DNA of 33,375 nucleotides from Acidobacteria bacterium UBA7540 (GTDB lineage Bacteria > Acidobacteriota > Terriglobia > UBA7540), in NCBI GenBank assembly GCA_002478145.1, contig DLMI01000242.1, positions 20,076 to 53,450 on the forward strand. The letters are read 5' to 3'. The position numbers were made by a program, and so were the translations under genes. The notes below the pieces were generated by a model, which saw only the letters and a program-made list of their open reading frames with translations, was not told the DNA's origin and made no database searches. This document shows, piece after piece, positions 15,001 to 25,314 of this stretch. The number at the start of each line of letters is the position of its first letter. Within the stretch, counting starts at the first letter, position 1.

Positions 15001-15837
15001 ATGAAGCCTACCCTCGTGAAAGGCATTCAACTCGTCCTCTTAACTGCCCTAGCTTCTCTGCCGCTCTATGCGCAAGGCAACTATGAGATTCAGGTCTATG
15101 GATCCGACACGGTGGCGCCCGGCCGCACTATGATCGAGTTGCACAGTAACTTCACGTTTGAAGGTTTCAAGACCGTTGACCTGGGTGTTCTTCCTGATGA
15201 ACATCAAACCCACGAAACGGTTGAGATTACCCAGGGTTGGAATGACTGGTTTGAAACGGGATTGTACATCTTCACGAGCTACGGTCCCCACCAGGGCTAC
15301 AAGTGGGTTGGTGATCACATCCGTCCCCGGGTTCGCGTTCCGGAGAAATGGCATTGGCCGGTCGGGGTGAGCCTTTCGACGGAATTCGGCTACCAGCGGG
15401 CCATCTTTTCCGCAGATACCTGGACCTGGGAAATTCGCCCCATCGTTGACAAACAGTGGAAGTCTTGGTATCTGGCCTTCAATCCCGCTCTCGAGCGGTC
15501 GTTTCACGGGCCCAGTGTCTCTCGAGGCGTCGAGTTTTCTCCGAACTTCAAGGCCGCTTATTCCGTCACGCGGAAACTCAGTGCGGGGCTCGAATACTAC
15601 GGCTCGTTGGGACCTGTGACGGGTTTTGACCCCCTATATCTGCAGCAACAACAGATCATTCCCACGATCGATTATGACTTCGGTCCGAACTGGGAATTCA
15701 ACCTCGGCGTGGGCATGGGCGTAACGCGCAGCACCGATCATCTGCTGGTCAAGATGATCATCGGCCGGCGCTTCCGGTTCATCACGCCGCGCCTTCCCCA
15801 CTTCTTGAAACCGAATCCGGCAGGCGGGGAGGGGTGA
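15001..15837 (+). CDS. Predicted outer-membrane beta-barrel protein
   Basis: A 278-residue protein with a clear signal peptide (MKPTLVKGIQLVLLTALASL, cleavage near YAQ-G). The rest is rich in Trp, Tyr and alternating hydrophobic residues: MIELHSNFTFEGF, WNDWFETGLYIFTSY, VGVSLSTEFGYQ, SWYLAFNPALE, SAGLEYYGSLG, WEFNLGVGMGVT and LLVKMIIGRRF, as amphipathic strands ending in an aromatic near the C-terminus. This fits a small outer-membrane barrel, but no named family was recognised. The start codon of the next gene abuts its stop, so they form an operon with the diheme peroxidase. Confidence 0.7.
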   Translation: MKPTLVKGIQLVLLTALASLPLYAQGNYEIQVYGSDTVAPGRTMIELHSNFTFEGFKTVDLGVLPDEHQTHETVEITQGWNDWFETGLYIFTSYGPHQGYKWVGDHIRPRVRVPEKWHWPVGVSLSTEFGYQRAIFSADTWTWEIRPIVDKQWKSWYLAFNPALERSFHGPSVSRGVEFSPNFKAAYSVTRKLSAGLEYYGSLGPVTGFDPLYLQQQQIIPTIDYDFGPNWEFNLGVGMGVTRSTDHLLVKMIIGRRFRFITPRLPHFLKPNPAGGEG

Positions 15838-16875
15838 TTGCCGCCGTTATTGAGTTTCGCGAGTAGGGCAGCGCTTCTGGCACTTATCCTCCTCCCCGCC
15901 TCCGTGCCCCCAGAAAGCGTTCAACCCAAATCAGCGGATTTCCCAGTTCCTTTAGGTCTCCCGCCCATTCCCTGGCCGGAAGATAATCCTTACTCACCCG
16001 CGCGCGCCGAGCTTGGCAAGCTTCTGTTTTTCGATGGCCGTCTCTCTGCCAATGGCGTGGTGTCTTGCGCCTTCTGTCATGAGCCGGCGCATGCCTTCGC
16101 AGCCAGCACGCCGCTTTCAAGGGGCGTGAATGGAAAGCCGGGAGCGCGCCATGCACCCACGCTCGTCAATCGCGCCTGGGGCAAATCGCAATTCTGGGAT
16201 GGCCGGGCGCCCACGCTGGAGGCACAAGTTATTACTCCCGTGACCAATCCCGATGAGATGGGCATGACTGCGGACCAAGTAGTCCAACGGCTTCGCGGCA
16301 TCGAAGGCTACGCTCCACTTTTTGCTGCCGCCTTCGGCGACGGCGCGATCACCTTCGCGCGAATCGCCAAAGCCATTGCGACCTTCGAGCGCACGATCCT
16401 GTCAGGTAATTCCGCCTACGACCGCTACCTTGCCGGGGACAAGTCGGCGCTGACCAAACAGCAGAAGGATGGTCTGGATTTCTTCAACAAGAAAGGTGAA
16501 TGCGCCGAATGCCACTCCGGCCCGAATTTCACCACGGAGAAATTTGCGAACCTGGGAATCGGCATGGATGAAGTCAACCCCGATCCGGGCCGCAAAATCG
16601 TTACAAAAAAGCGCGGCGATTTCGGGAAATTCAAAGTGCCGACTCTGCGCGACCTTGCCTATCGCGCCCCCTACATGCACGACGGCAGCATCAAGACTCT
16701 CGGGGAGGTCCTGGATTTATACGCGAAGGGAGGGTTGCCTAACCCCCACCTGGACACTCGCCTCACACCTTTTTATATGGATGAGCAAACCAAGCAGGAT
16801 CTGCTGGCTTTTCTCGCTGCACTCAACGGAGAAGGCTGGCAGAAAATCACCCCGCCTACGGCGTTCCCGCAATAG
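15838..16875 (+). CDS. Diheme cytochrome c peroxidase (MauG/CcpA family)
   Basis: A periplasmic diheme enzyme of 345 residues that reduces hydrogen peroxide or oxidises a partner. Seen: a hydrophobic signal (about 8-22), the first heme site CAFCH (77-81), the second CAECH (222-226), the NRAWGKSQFWDGRA segment, FERTILSGNSAYDRY (183-197), and YMHDGSIKTLGEVLDLY with an axial methionine (Met280). The start is TTG at 15838, directly after the TGA of the gene upstream, with GGCGGGGAGGGG before it; no in-frame ATG fits. The close link to the barrel protein suggests a joint envelope function (inference). The physiological substrate is not known. Confidence 0.9.
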   Translation: MPPLLSFASRAALLALILLPASVPPESVQPKSADFPVPLGLPPIPWPEDNPYSPARAELGKLLFFDGRLSANGVVSCAFCHEPAHAFAASTPLSRGVNGKPGARHAPTLVNRAWGKSQFWDGRAPTLEAQVITPVTNPDEMGMTADQVVQRLRGIEGYAPLFAAAFGDGAITFARIAKAIATFERTILSGNSAYDRYLAGDKSALTKQQKDGLDFFNKKGECAECHSGPNFTTEKFANLGIGMDEVNPDPGRKIVTKKRGDFGKFKVPTLRDLAYRAPYMHDGSIKTLGEVLDLYAKGGLPNPHLDTRLTPFYMDEQTKQDLLAFLAALNGEGWQKITPPTAFPQ

Positions 16876-17108
16876 CGAGTAGCCCTGCGCGGCTTTTAGC
16901 CACGGCGCTCGCCGGAGGTCTAAGGTCTCTTCCTGGTGCAACCTTGACCCAGCCGGGAGTGGTATTTGCCCAACGATGGACGTGAGGGACCTTCAAATAT
17001 GGGCTGGGGATTTCGTCATTCATTTAAGAGCAAGTATTCTTTATCAGGAATGTCCCACCCCAAAACGCGCAAGCGCAGCGCGGGCGGGCGGGGACACCCG
17101 TTCCTACA
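16876..17108. other. Intergenic region with a GC-rich imperfect inverted repeat
   Basis: About 230 bp between convergent genes. Near 17047-17105 an imperfect inverted repeat (AGGAATG/CGTTCCT, with GTCCCACCCC opposite GCGGGGAC) surrounds GCGCAAGCGC. It looks like an intergenic repeat; no T-run follows, so termination is unproven. No gene is seen. Confidence 0.45.
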
Positions 17109-19259
17109 TCACTGTTGCAGCACGAAGTAGCCGAGGGTCAATTGGATGTTGTCTGTCTCGATGAACACGGCCCGAGTCTTGTCCACCAGGTAATAGGTGA
17201 AATTGTCCGGCGTCGAGGGGGACAAGAGTTTCAGGCCGCTGATTTGGCCGGTGAACACTCCATTCGCGTTGGCGACGAGGTTGCCGGAGAGCGAAAGATC
17301 GTTCCCTCCGATTCCGGAGATGGGGTTGAAATCGGCGAACCCCGTGAGATCGCCAGCCCCGTCCGCAGCAATCGGACCGGCAGCATGCTGCTCAGACTCG
17401 CCGCCGGCCGATGGCAGAACTTGTGCAACGTTCATCCCGTAGGATCCGCTGAACGAGTCAAGCCCAAATGAGCCGGGCCCGGTTTGCTGGAATCCCAGGC
17501 CAGCGATGACTTCGGCCTTGTCCATGGAGATGAGAACCCCGTGTCCGTCGCCGGTCAAATAGAGTTGCAGGTTGTAGTTGAACGTGGGGCTGGTGGAGCC
17601 GTCCGTCAGCCCTGTCAGAGTCACTCGGCCGGTTGCGTCTACAGTGTAGCTTCCGGCGGACAGCGTGCTCCCGCCTTGCGGGCTTTGCGCGGTAAGGTCA
17701 TTGAAGTTGAGGATGCCGCTTACGCTCCCGCTCGAGCCTGCGCTCAGCAACCCGGCGACCTGAAGCGCGCCATTGGCATCCGTGCCCGCCGCGCCGAAGA
17801 CATAGCTGGAACCGGAGATGGAGCTAGCGTTGAAGGTTCCGGTGCTGCTCCCTTGGCCCAGAGCCGTTCCGCCGGTGAAGCCGCCATAGGCGTCGGTGGT
17901 CTCAACCAGGCAGATGTGGCTCGCGTCCACGATGTAACCCACCAGATTGATTTGTCCGATCGATGGACCGGCGCCTGTGACTGGAACCAGGTTAAACACA
18001 ACCCGTCCCATGGAGTCCGGAGCGGAAACTGTGCTGGCCGCGAAAGCTTGTTTCGGCAAAGGCGCAGGCAGGCCGGAGTCATTGATGTCGAAAGCGCTGC
18101 CGGTGCCCGAGATGGTGCCCGAGCCGTCAATGTTGATCACGCCTCCGATCGCAGTGGGGGACTTGCCCGAGTCTTCGCCAGCGGTGAAAAATGCGTACCC
18201 GCCCGAGGGCGCGGCTTTGCCGGTTTGCAAATCCAATGTGCCGCTGGAAGTTGCTGAAGAGTCGAACTCGATCAGTTGGGCCTTCGAACTGGAGACCAGG
18301 GTGGCATCCAGGGTTTCAACCCCGCTTACGCCGATGCTGGTGTCCGCGGTTTTGAGTGTGATCCACAGGTTACCGTCGTCGACGGCGTAGTAGCTGCCGC
18401 TGGTAATGCTGTCTTTCTTGGTCACGGCGGAATCGATGAAGTCCTGCTCGCCGCTGGTGATGGCACCATTGCTGAGGACGAAGGCCCCTGCGACCGAGTA
18501 AGGCCCGTTCTTGCCGGTTCCCGCCAACGAAAAGACGTAGGTACCGTTGGCCAGCGTAGTGGGTTCAGCGGAGATGAAAACCGGGATCGAGCAGGAATCG
18601 CCGGGATTGGTCACTGAGGAGGCCATCACGGTCACGGTCCTGCCGGAAGGCAAGAGCCCCGGCGCGGTGTAGGTGGTGGAGACCCCGCTGGGCGTGGTAG
18701 CAGGATTAAATGAGCCGCAGTCGCCCGCCGGTGAGCACGACCAGCTGACGCCCTGATTGGTTGTATCGCCGGCCACAATCGCGGCGATGGCAGCCGATCC
18801 GCCCACCTCCACGGCATTGGGCGGATAGGCGGTCTTACTGAATGCGACGCTAATGCCCGGCGTAATGATGGTGATCGCTGGCGAGGAGACGGATATGGTG
18901 GAATCGGCCACCGAGGTCGCGGTCACGGTCACCGTATTGCCGGTGGGAAGGGCTAAGGGTGCGGTGTAGGTGGTTGCAAACCCGCTGACGGTGGTGGCCC
19001 GGCTGAACGAACCGCAAGCGCCCGTGCCCGTGCTGCCGCAGGTCACCGACCAGGCTACGCCCTCGTTCGTGGCGTCGTTGGAAACGACTGCGGTGAGGGA
19101 CAACGTGGCGCCGACCATCAGAGAACCGGGCGGCGTGCCGATGAACGTAATAGAAATTGGAAGCACTGGGATCGTCTGGTAGCTGGGGCCGCCGCACGCG
19201 ACCAGCGCGGCCATCATGCCTGTAGAGATGAGTAGGAGAATGCCTTGGCGAAGCGTCAT
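17109..19259 (-). CDS. Large Ig-like repeat lipoprotein
   Basis: A 716-residue exported lipoprotein: the signal ends in the lipobox LVAC (19-22). Two bacterial Ig-like (Big) domains follow at about 33-130 and 137-230, each with ATNEGVAWSV/TNQGVSWSCS, CGSF and the AT..SG.ATTYTAP strand. After that come about four repeats of 100-130 residues (beginning NGTYVFSLAGT..., GGYAFFTAGE..., GSSYVFGAAGT..., SGSYGMNVAQV...), each with an '..VAG....' strand, 'sGsi..G..D.nd' and a later 'vd.gr.vl'. The repeats are a family common in acidobacterial surface proteins (recollection). It probably faces the outside as an adhesin or scaffold; no enzyme motif is seen. Composition is unusually rich in Gly, Ser and Thr. 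Confidence 0.85.
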   Translation of the reverse strand: MTLRQGILLLISTGMMAALVACGGPSYQTIPVLPISITFIGTPPGSLMVGATLSLTAVVSNDATNEGVAWSVTCGSTGTGACGSFSRATTVSGFATTYTAPLALPTGNTVTVTATSVADSTISVSSPAITIITPGISVAFSKTAYPPNAVEVGGSAAIAAIVAGDTTNQGVSWSCSPAGDCGSFNPATTPSGVSTTYTAPGLLPSGRTVTVMASSVTNPGDSCSIPVFISAEPTTLANGTYVFSLAGTGKNGPYSVAGAFVLSNGAITSGEQDFIDSAVTKKDSITSGSYYAVDDGNLWITLKTADTSIGVSGVETLDATLVSSSKAQLIEFDSSATSSGTLDLQTGKAAPSGGYAFFTAGEDSGKSPTAIGGVINIDGSGTISGTGSAFDINDSGLPAPLPKQAFAASTVSAPDSMGRVVFNLVPVTGAGPSIGQINLVGYIVDASHICLVETTDAYGGFTGGTALGQGSSTGTFNASSISGSSYVFGAAGTDANGALQVAGLLSAGSSGSVSGILNFNDLTAQSPQGGSTLSAGSYTVDATGRVTLTGLTDGSTSPTFNYNLQLYLTGDGHGVLISMDKAEVIAGLGFQQTGPGSFGLDSFSGSYGMNVAQVLPSAGGESEQHAAGPIAADGAGDLTGFADFNPISGIGGNDLSLSGNLVANANGVFTGQISGLKLLSPSTPDNFTYYLVDKTRAVFIETDNIQLTLGYFVLQQ

Positions 19260-19770
19260 AGGGTTCTTTTCCCGGACGCTCGCATGTCTTGTGAGAATCT
19301 AACACGGATTTCCGTTCTCATTTTCCGACTCACCGGTAATGTACACCCGACCGCCTCTGAATGCAATGTCCGGTCGAGTTTTCAGCGCTGGGTACTTACA
19401 CGGACCACGGAAGGGGTCAGTTTTACGTCTCCGGAGAATCCCAAAGCCCGGAAGTGGCGCTTCCCGGAAAATGGCCCCCGGCTAAGATAGATCTCGCAAA
19501 ACGCCGCAGCGTTTAGCTGGAGTGATTGCTCGAGCTGATCCACTACCTCCGGCTAAATCCCATTCTGCAAGGCGAAATGGACGGAATAACAAGCTGGAGC
19601 TACGCGAGCTGTGGGGGAGAGACAGGGGCAGGGCACGGCCAAGATGACCGTGCCCGATGACGGGGACGTCGCGATGCAGCGATGTAGAATTACCCCTACA
19701 AAGAGGGCGCATCGCGGTTCGCCTGTGTGCCGGCAAGATGCCGGCGCTACACGGCGATTTGAAATCGCCG
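19260..19770. other. Repeat-rich intergenic region
   Basis: About 510 bp with no convincing gene. The left half shows nothing clear. The right half holds the second 53-bp repeat copy (19556-19608) and a series of hairpins (19631-19655, 19671-19715, 19729-19745, 19752-19770) that run up to the stop codon of the DUF355 gene. Confidence 0.6.
19556..19608. repeat. 53-bp dispersed repeat, copy 2
   Basis: Ungapped match to 13191-13243 at about 43 of 53 positions. No promoter boxes follow here, unlike copy 1. Confidence 0.75.
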
Positions 19771-19774
19771 CTAC
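19631..19774. repeat. Cluster of REP-like hairpins
   Basis: GGGCACGG/CCGTGCCC (19631-19638 with 19648-19655), GCGATGC/GCATCGC (19671-19677 with 19709-19715), GCCGGCA-AGA-TGCCGGC (19729-19745) followed by GCGCTAC, and CGGCGATT-TGA-AATCGCCG (19752-19770) followed by CTAC. The CTAC at the right end supplies the TAG stop of the DUF355 gene. Confidence 0.75.
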
Positions 19775-20253
19775 AGCTTGTATCCGATCTTGCGCAGGAA
19801 ATCTTTGCGGAATTTGATGTCGGCTTCGGTTTCGATGCCTTTAGTTTTCAAGCCGTCGATCACGCCGAGGATACCGCGCCCCTGCTCGGTCTCGGCGACA
19901 ACGACCTCGACGGGATTCGCCGTGGCGCAGAAAACCCGGCACACTTCCGGGACGTTCTTGATGGTGTTCAGGATGTTGATAGGAAAGCCGCTGTCCATAA
20001 AGATGATGAAGCAATGGCCGCACGCGAGCGTCAGGGCGTTCTTCTGCGCGAGTTCGATCAGCCGCTGGTCATTGCCGGAGTAGCGCACCAGTGCAGGGCC
20101 AGACGATTCGCAGAATCCAATCCCGAATTTCATTCCGGGAACGGTTTGGACAATAGCCTCATGCAGGTCCTCGACGGTCTTGATGAAATGCGACTGGCCG
20201 AGGATGAAATTCATGTCGGCAGGCTTTTCAATGGTGACGGTTTTAAGTTCCAT
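19771..20253 (-). CDS. DUF355 / adenosine-specific kinase family protein
   Basis: The 160-residue protein follows the DUF355 (Adenosine_kin) family through its whole length: [54 protein letters not shown], the segment with [35 protein letters not shown], and [10 protein letters not shown]. Structural work on archaeal members suggested binding or phosphorylation of adenosine, but the cellular role is unsettled. The start at 20253 is chosen because GGAGG lies about seven bases upstream; an ATG four codons earlier overlaps that site. Its stop TAG lies within a palindromic repeat (19744-19774). It follows lepA in the same direction, separated by a short 9-bp-period repeat. Confidence 0.88.
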   Translation of the reverse strand: MELKTVTIEKPADMNFILGQSHFIKTVEDLHEAIVQTVPGMKFGIGFCESSGPALVRYSGNDQRLIELAQKNALTLACGHCFIIFMDSGFPINILNTIKNVPEVCRVFCATANPVEVVVAETEQGRGILGVIDGLKTKGIETEADIKFRKDFLRKIGYKL

Positions 20254-20268
20254 GTGTGCCTCCATCCA

Positions 20269-20292
20269 CAGATTACGCAGATCACGCAGATC

Positions 20293-20295
<3 letters not shown>
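20269..20295. repeat. 9-bp tandem array between DUF355 gene and lepA
   Basis: Three units of CAGATNACG type with a period of 9, extending into the lepA stop codon. Its translation in one frame gives the QITQI motif. Confidence 0.7.
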
Positions 20296-22098
<1,803 letters not shown>

Positions 22099-22171
22099 AA
22101 GCAAACCACTTCCGTGGTCCGAGGTAGGTTCCGAACCAAGGCGAGACTCGCCGTGCAGCGACAGCGGGGCT

Positions 22172-22255
22172 GATTTTGGATTTTAGATTTTAGATTAAAA
22201 ACCCTGTGTGGCCCCCTCTCTCTTCAATCCAAAATCCAAAATCTAAAATCCAAAA
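22172..22255. repeat. Facing 7-bp arrays (TCCAAAA family), copy 2
   Basis: The left arm has four GATTTTN units (22172-22199), the right arm four TCCAAAA units (22228-22255). About 23 of 24 positions pair across a loop of about 30 bases. The unit family is the same as at 2522-2625, with a different loop. Confidence 0.88.
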
Positions 22256-22260
22256 TGTTT

Positions 22261-22567
22261 TGCCCTTTGAAAATCTAACAAAAGGGCGGTACCCTGTCAA
22301 ACTTGGAGTTGGCGCCGGCGTTGGTGACGTTGGCATGGAATCCCTTTCGAAACGCCGACGCGACTTGCAACGCGCGTGTCACGTAAATGACACCAGTTCG
22401 ATGTGGCCGGTCGGGCTGCCGCCTACAATCACGCACAAGGGTTTCGAGTTTGAGATTCTGATTGCTGGACTTTGTGGGGATTGAGACCACATACTATATC
22501 GCAGGGTCAGACTCCTCAAGATCACAGGAGGATGACCTTTCTCCGGATCGCGTCACGGGGGATCAAT
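22261..22567. other. Region before the crotonase gene
   Basis: About 300 bp with no convincing gene. TACTAT at 22492-22497 could be a -10 box for the crotonase gene, but no good -35 is seen. A GGGGGAT tract lies close to the ATG. Confidence 0.4.
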
Positions 22568-23350
22568 ATGGCGTTCGAGACCTTACTCTATGAAAAGCGG
22601 AATGGCATCGCTCATGTAACCATCAACCGTCCCGACAAGCTAAACGCCCTGAACCAGAAAGTAATGCAAGAGTTGCAGGAGTGTTTCCAGGACATCGAAA
22701 AGGACAATGAGGTCCGCGTTGTCATCCTCACGGGGGCGGGTGAAAGAGCCTTTGTGGGAGGCGCGGACATCAACGAACTGGCGGTTCAAACGCCTGTGGA
22801 AGGCAAAGAGACGTCGGTTCGCGGCCAGGAGATTCTGGACTTTATCGAGCACCTGGGCAAGCCGGTGATTGCGGCCATCAACGGATTTGCTCTGGGTGGA
22901 GGCTGCGAACTCGCTATGGCGTGCACATTAAGAATCGCTTCCGAGAATGCGCGCCTCGGACAACCGGAAGTGAAGCTGGGACTTATCCCGGGCTATGCCG
23001 GAACGCAACGCTTGCCGCGCCTGGTAGGCAAAGGACGCGCCCTCGAGATGCTGCTGAGCGGCGACCCCATCAGCGCCTCCGAGGCCTATGGCATGGGGTT
23101 GGTAAACCAAGTGGTCCCAGCGCAAGACCTCATCGCCACCGCAGAAAAGCTTGCGCAAAGAATCATGGCCAATGCGCCGCTGGCCGTGAAGTTCGCGCTC
23201 GAAGCCGTAAACCACGGCTTGGAAATACCCGAAGCCGAGGGCCAGTTCCTGGAGGCCACGCTTTTCGGTCTATGCTGTACGACGGCCGACATGAAGGAAG
23301 GCACTCGAGCGTTCTTGGAGAAGCGGCCGGCAAAATTCACCGGCAAGTAG
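22568..23350 (+). CDS. Enoyl-CoA hydratase/crotonase family protein
   Basis: The 260-residue protein adds water across the double bond of enoyl-CoA esters in beta-oxidation or butyrate-type metabolism. Seen: HVTINRPDKLNALNQ (16-30), the oxyanion-hole strands AFVGGADI (61-68) and NGFALGGGCELAMACTLRI (105-123), both catalytic glutamates (Glu114 in GGCE, Glu134 in GQPEVKLGLIPG), and the C-terminal PAKF end. The frame is open upstream of 22568 but the family starts at MAFETLLYEKRNGIAHV. Crotonyl-CoA specificity (Crt-like) is plausible but not distinguishable here. It sits before nusB with a repeat hairpin between. Confidence 0.93.
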   Translation: MAFETLLYEKRNGIAHVTINRPDKLNALNQKVMQELQECFQDIEKDNEVRVVILTGAGERAFVGGADINELAVQTPVEGKETSVRGQEILDFIEHLGKPVIAAINGFALGGGCELAMACTLRIASENARLGQPEVKLGLIPGYAGTQRLPRLVGKGRALEMLLSGDPISASEAYGMGLVNQVVPAQDLIATAEKLAQRIMANAPLAVKFALEAVNHGLEIPEAEGQFLEATLFGLCCTTADMKEGTRAFLEKRPAKFTGK

Positions 23351-23365
23351 TCCCGCTTCGGCACT

Positions 23366-23428
23366 CGAAATTCGAAACTCGAAAAGCGAAAATCTAACTC
23401 GATAGTCACGGCGGTTTTCGAATTTCGA
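23366..23428. repeat. Facing 7-bp arrays between the crotonase gene and nusB
   Basis: Four CGAAANN units (23366-23393) face two NTTTCGA units (23415-23428); the arms pair at about 15 of 18 positions around a loop of about 20-30 bases. The left arm starts 15 bp after the crotonase stop. Confidence 0.8.
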
Positions 23429-23454
23429 AGCTCGCTCGTCACTTGTCACTGGAA

Positions 23455-23880
23455 ATGGGTTCACGCAGAAAATCCCGCGAATTTGCAATGCAGATGCTCT
23501 ATCAATGGGAGATCTGCGGGTACACTCCCGCCCAGGTGGAGGCGACCTTCTTCGCCAACAATAGGGCGGATGCCGACGTGGAGGGTTTTGCCCGCGACCT
23601 CTTCGAAGGCGCAGTAAACGATATTGACCGGCTCGACCGACTGGTTCGCGAACAAGCTGACAACTGGCGTCTGGAGCGCATGGCAGCCGTAGACCGCAAC
23701 ATCCTGCGCGTGGCTCTGTACGAACTCCTCCGCCACCCGGAAACTCCCGCCGCTGCCGTGATCAACGAGGCGCTGGAGATCGCGGGGCGCTTTTCGGGAG
23801 AGGGTTCTGTCCAGTTCGTCAACGGCGTGCTCGATGGCATTCGCAAGACCCTTCTACCGCAGGACCCGCCGTCCAAGTGA
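23455..23880 (+). CDS. nusB: Transcription antitermination factor NusB
   Basis: The 141-residue RNA-binding protein of the rRNA antitermination complex, with NusE (S10). Seen: GSRRKSREFAMQMLYQWEICG (basic N-terminal helix), RLVREQADNWRLERMAAVDRNILRVALYEL (about 62-91), AVINEALEIAGRFSGEGSVQFVNGVLD (about 101-127). ATG 23455 is preferred over the upstream TTG at 23443 because NusB proteins begin with a GSRRKAR-like segment; no strong ribosome-binding site is visible. It ends shortly before the convergent phosphomannomutase gene. Confidence 0.95.
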   Translation: MGSRRKSREFAMQMLYQWEICGYTPAQVEATFFANNRADADVEGFARDLFEGAVNDIDRLDRLVREQADNWRLERMAAVDRNILRVALYELLRHPETPAAAVINEALEIAGRFSGEGSVQFVNGVLDGIRKTLLPQDPPSK

Positions 23881-23895
23881 GCCTGACCGATACGG

Positions 23896-25311
23896 CTACA
23901 ACTGTTTCCGCGAAAACACTTCTATTTCGGCGAGCAGAGCTTTCACCTGCTCGGCGGAGGGGGCCTCAGCATAGAGACGCAGGATGTTCTCGGTGCCGGA
24001 AGCGCGCACCAGGAGCCATGCGGAGTTACTGAAGCGCATCTTGGCTCCGTCCAGGCCGTCAACGGAAGTCACCTTCAGTCCAGCAATGCGTTTGATCTTC
24101 TTCTGCCCCACCAAGCGAACAATGCGCTGGGCGACGTCCTTATCAATTTCCAGGTCGACACGCCCGTAAAAGTGGGGACCGAACTCCTGAGTCAGCTCCT
24201 GGACCAACTCCCCGAGAGTGCGGCCTCGGTCCGCCATCACCTCCGCCAGGAGCAAGGAGTTCAAGACTCCATCGCGCTCAGGCAAGTGCCCCTTGATGCC
24301 GATTCCTCCGCTTTCTTCGCCGCCGATCAGCACGTCGCGGGTGAGCATCAACTCGCAGATGTACTTGAATCCGATGGGCGTGACGTGCAAAGGAAGACCG
24401 TATTTCTGGGCGAGCTTGGTTACCATCTCGGTGGTAGAAAACGTTTTCACCACCTCTCCGCGCAGCCCCAGGTCTCCTGCCAGGTGCTTTAGCAGGATGG
24501 AAAAGATCTTGTGGGAATCAATAAAAGCACCACTGCGGTCCACGGCTCCCAGCCGGTCGGCGTCACCGTCAGTGGCGAAACCGGCATCGTAGCCGCCCTC
24601 CAGCACAGCCTGCCGAAGCTGCTCGACGTGAGGTTCGATGGGCTCCGGATTCATGCCTGGGAAAAGCGGGTTGTGCTCTCCGTGGATCTCGCGATAAGAA
24701 ATTCCCGCCTCGTCAAAAAGCCGGGCCAGGCAGCCGCGAGCGGCCCCATACATCGGGTCGATCACAAACCGCCGGCCCGAGGATCGGATTCGATCGAGAT
24801 GAACAAAGCTTTTGAGCCGCTCCAGGTAAGGGCCTACCAAGCCCACGGTCTGGATGGAGGCCGGGCGCCGTTTCCGTGGCTGTGTCCCTGAACGATCCAG
24901 GCGGTGAAGATGGATTTCAATCCTTCGCATGATGGAGGGAGCCGCAGAACCTCCATAGGGCGCCTTGAACTTTACCCCATTCCAGCGATAGGGATTGTGG
25001 CTGGCCGTGAGCATGATGGCGCCCGCCGTCTGCCGCGCCACCACAGCATAGCTTACTGCGGGCGTAGGCGTGGCGCTGTCAGCCAGGGTCACCGGAATGC
25101 CGGCAGCCGCCACCACTTCACTCGCGTGCTTGGCAAACTCTGGGGAAAGAAAGCGAGTGTCGTAACCCACCACGAGGCCCTTTGCCGGGTCACCCTCCTC
25201 GCGGACGTACTGCGCGATGGCTTCGGCCACGCGTTGCACGTTCGCAAAGGTAAAATCTTCCGCGATTACACCGCGCCATCCATCGGTACCGAACTTAATC
25301 TTATCCAACAT
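23896..25311 (-). CDS. Phosphomannomutase/phosphoglucomutase
   Basis: A 471-residue alpha-D-phosphohexomutase: FGTDGWRG (7-14), phosphoserine loop TASHNP (102-107, Ser104), the metal-binding DGDADR (248-253), the sugar-specificity loop GEESGGIGIKG (331-341) and the phosphate-binding RASGTEN (436-442). The family turns mannose-6-P into mannose-1-P, or glucose-6-P into glucose-1-P. Its position 3 bp after manC, with manA before that, argues for phosphomannomutase, completing the GDP-mannose route. The order of transcription is coaD, aminotransferase, manA, manC, this gene. Confidence 0.92.
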   Translation of the reverse strand: MLDKIKFGTDGWRGVIAEDFTFANVQRVAEAIAQYVREEGDPAKGLVVGYDTRFLSPEFAKHASEVVAAAGIPVTLADSATPTPAVSYAVVARQTAGAIMLTASHNPYRWNGVKFKAPYGGSAAPSIMRRIEIHLHRLDRSGTQPRKRRPASIQTVGLVGPYLERLKSFVHLDRIRSSGRRFVIDPMYGAARGCLARLFDEAGISYREIHGEHNPLFPGMNPEPIEPHVEQLRQAVLEGGYDAGFATDGDADRLGAVDRSGAFIDSHKIFSILLKHLAGDLGLRGEVVKTFSTTEMVTKLAQKYGLPLHVTPIGFKYICELMLTRDVLIGGEESGGIGIKGHLPERDGVLNSLLLAEVMADRGRTLGELVQELTQEFGPHFYGRVDLEIDKDVAQRIVRLVGQKKIKRIAGLKVTSVDGLDGAKMRFSNSAWLLVRASGTENILRLYAEAPSAEQVKALLAEIEVFSRKQL

Positions 25312-25314
25312 ACG

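Noticed and set aside
17484..18257. Open frame of 257 codons antisense to the lipoprotein
   Set aside because: A shadow of the Gly/Ser/Thr-rich repeat protein; no family features.
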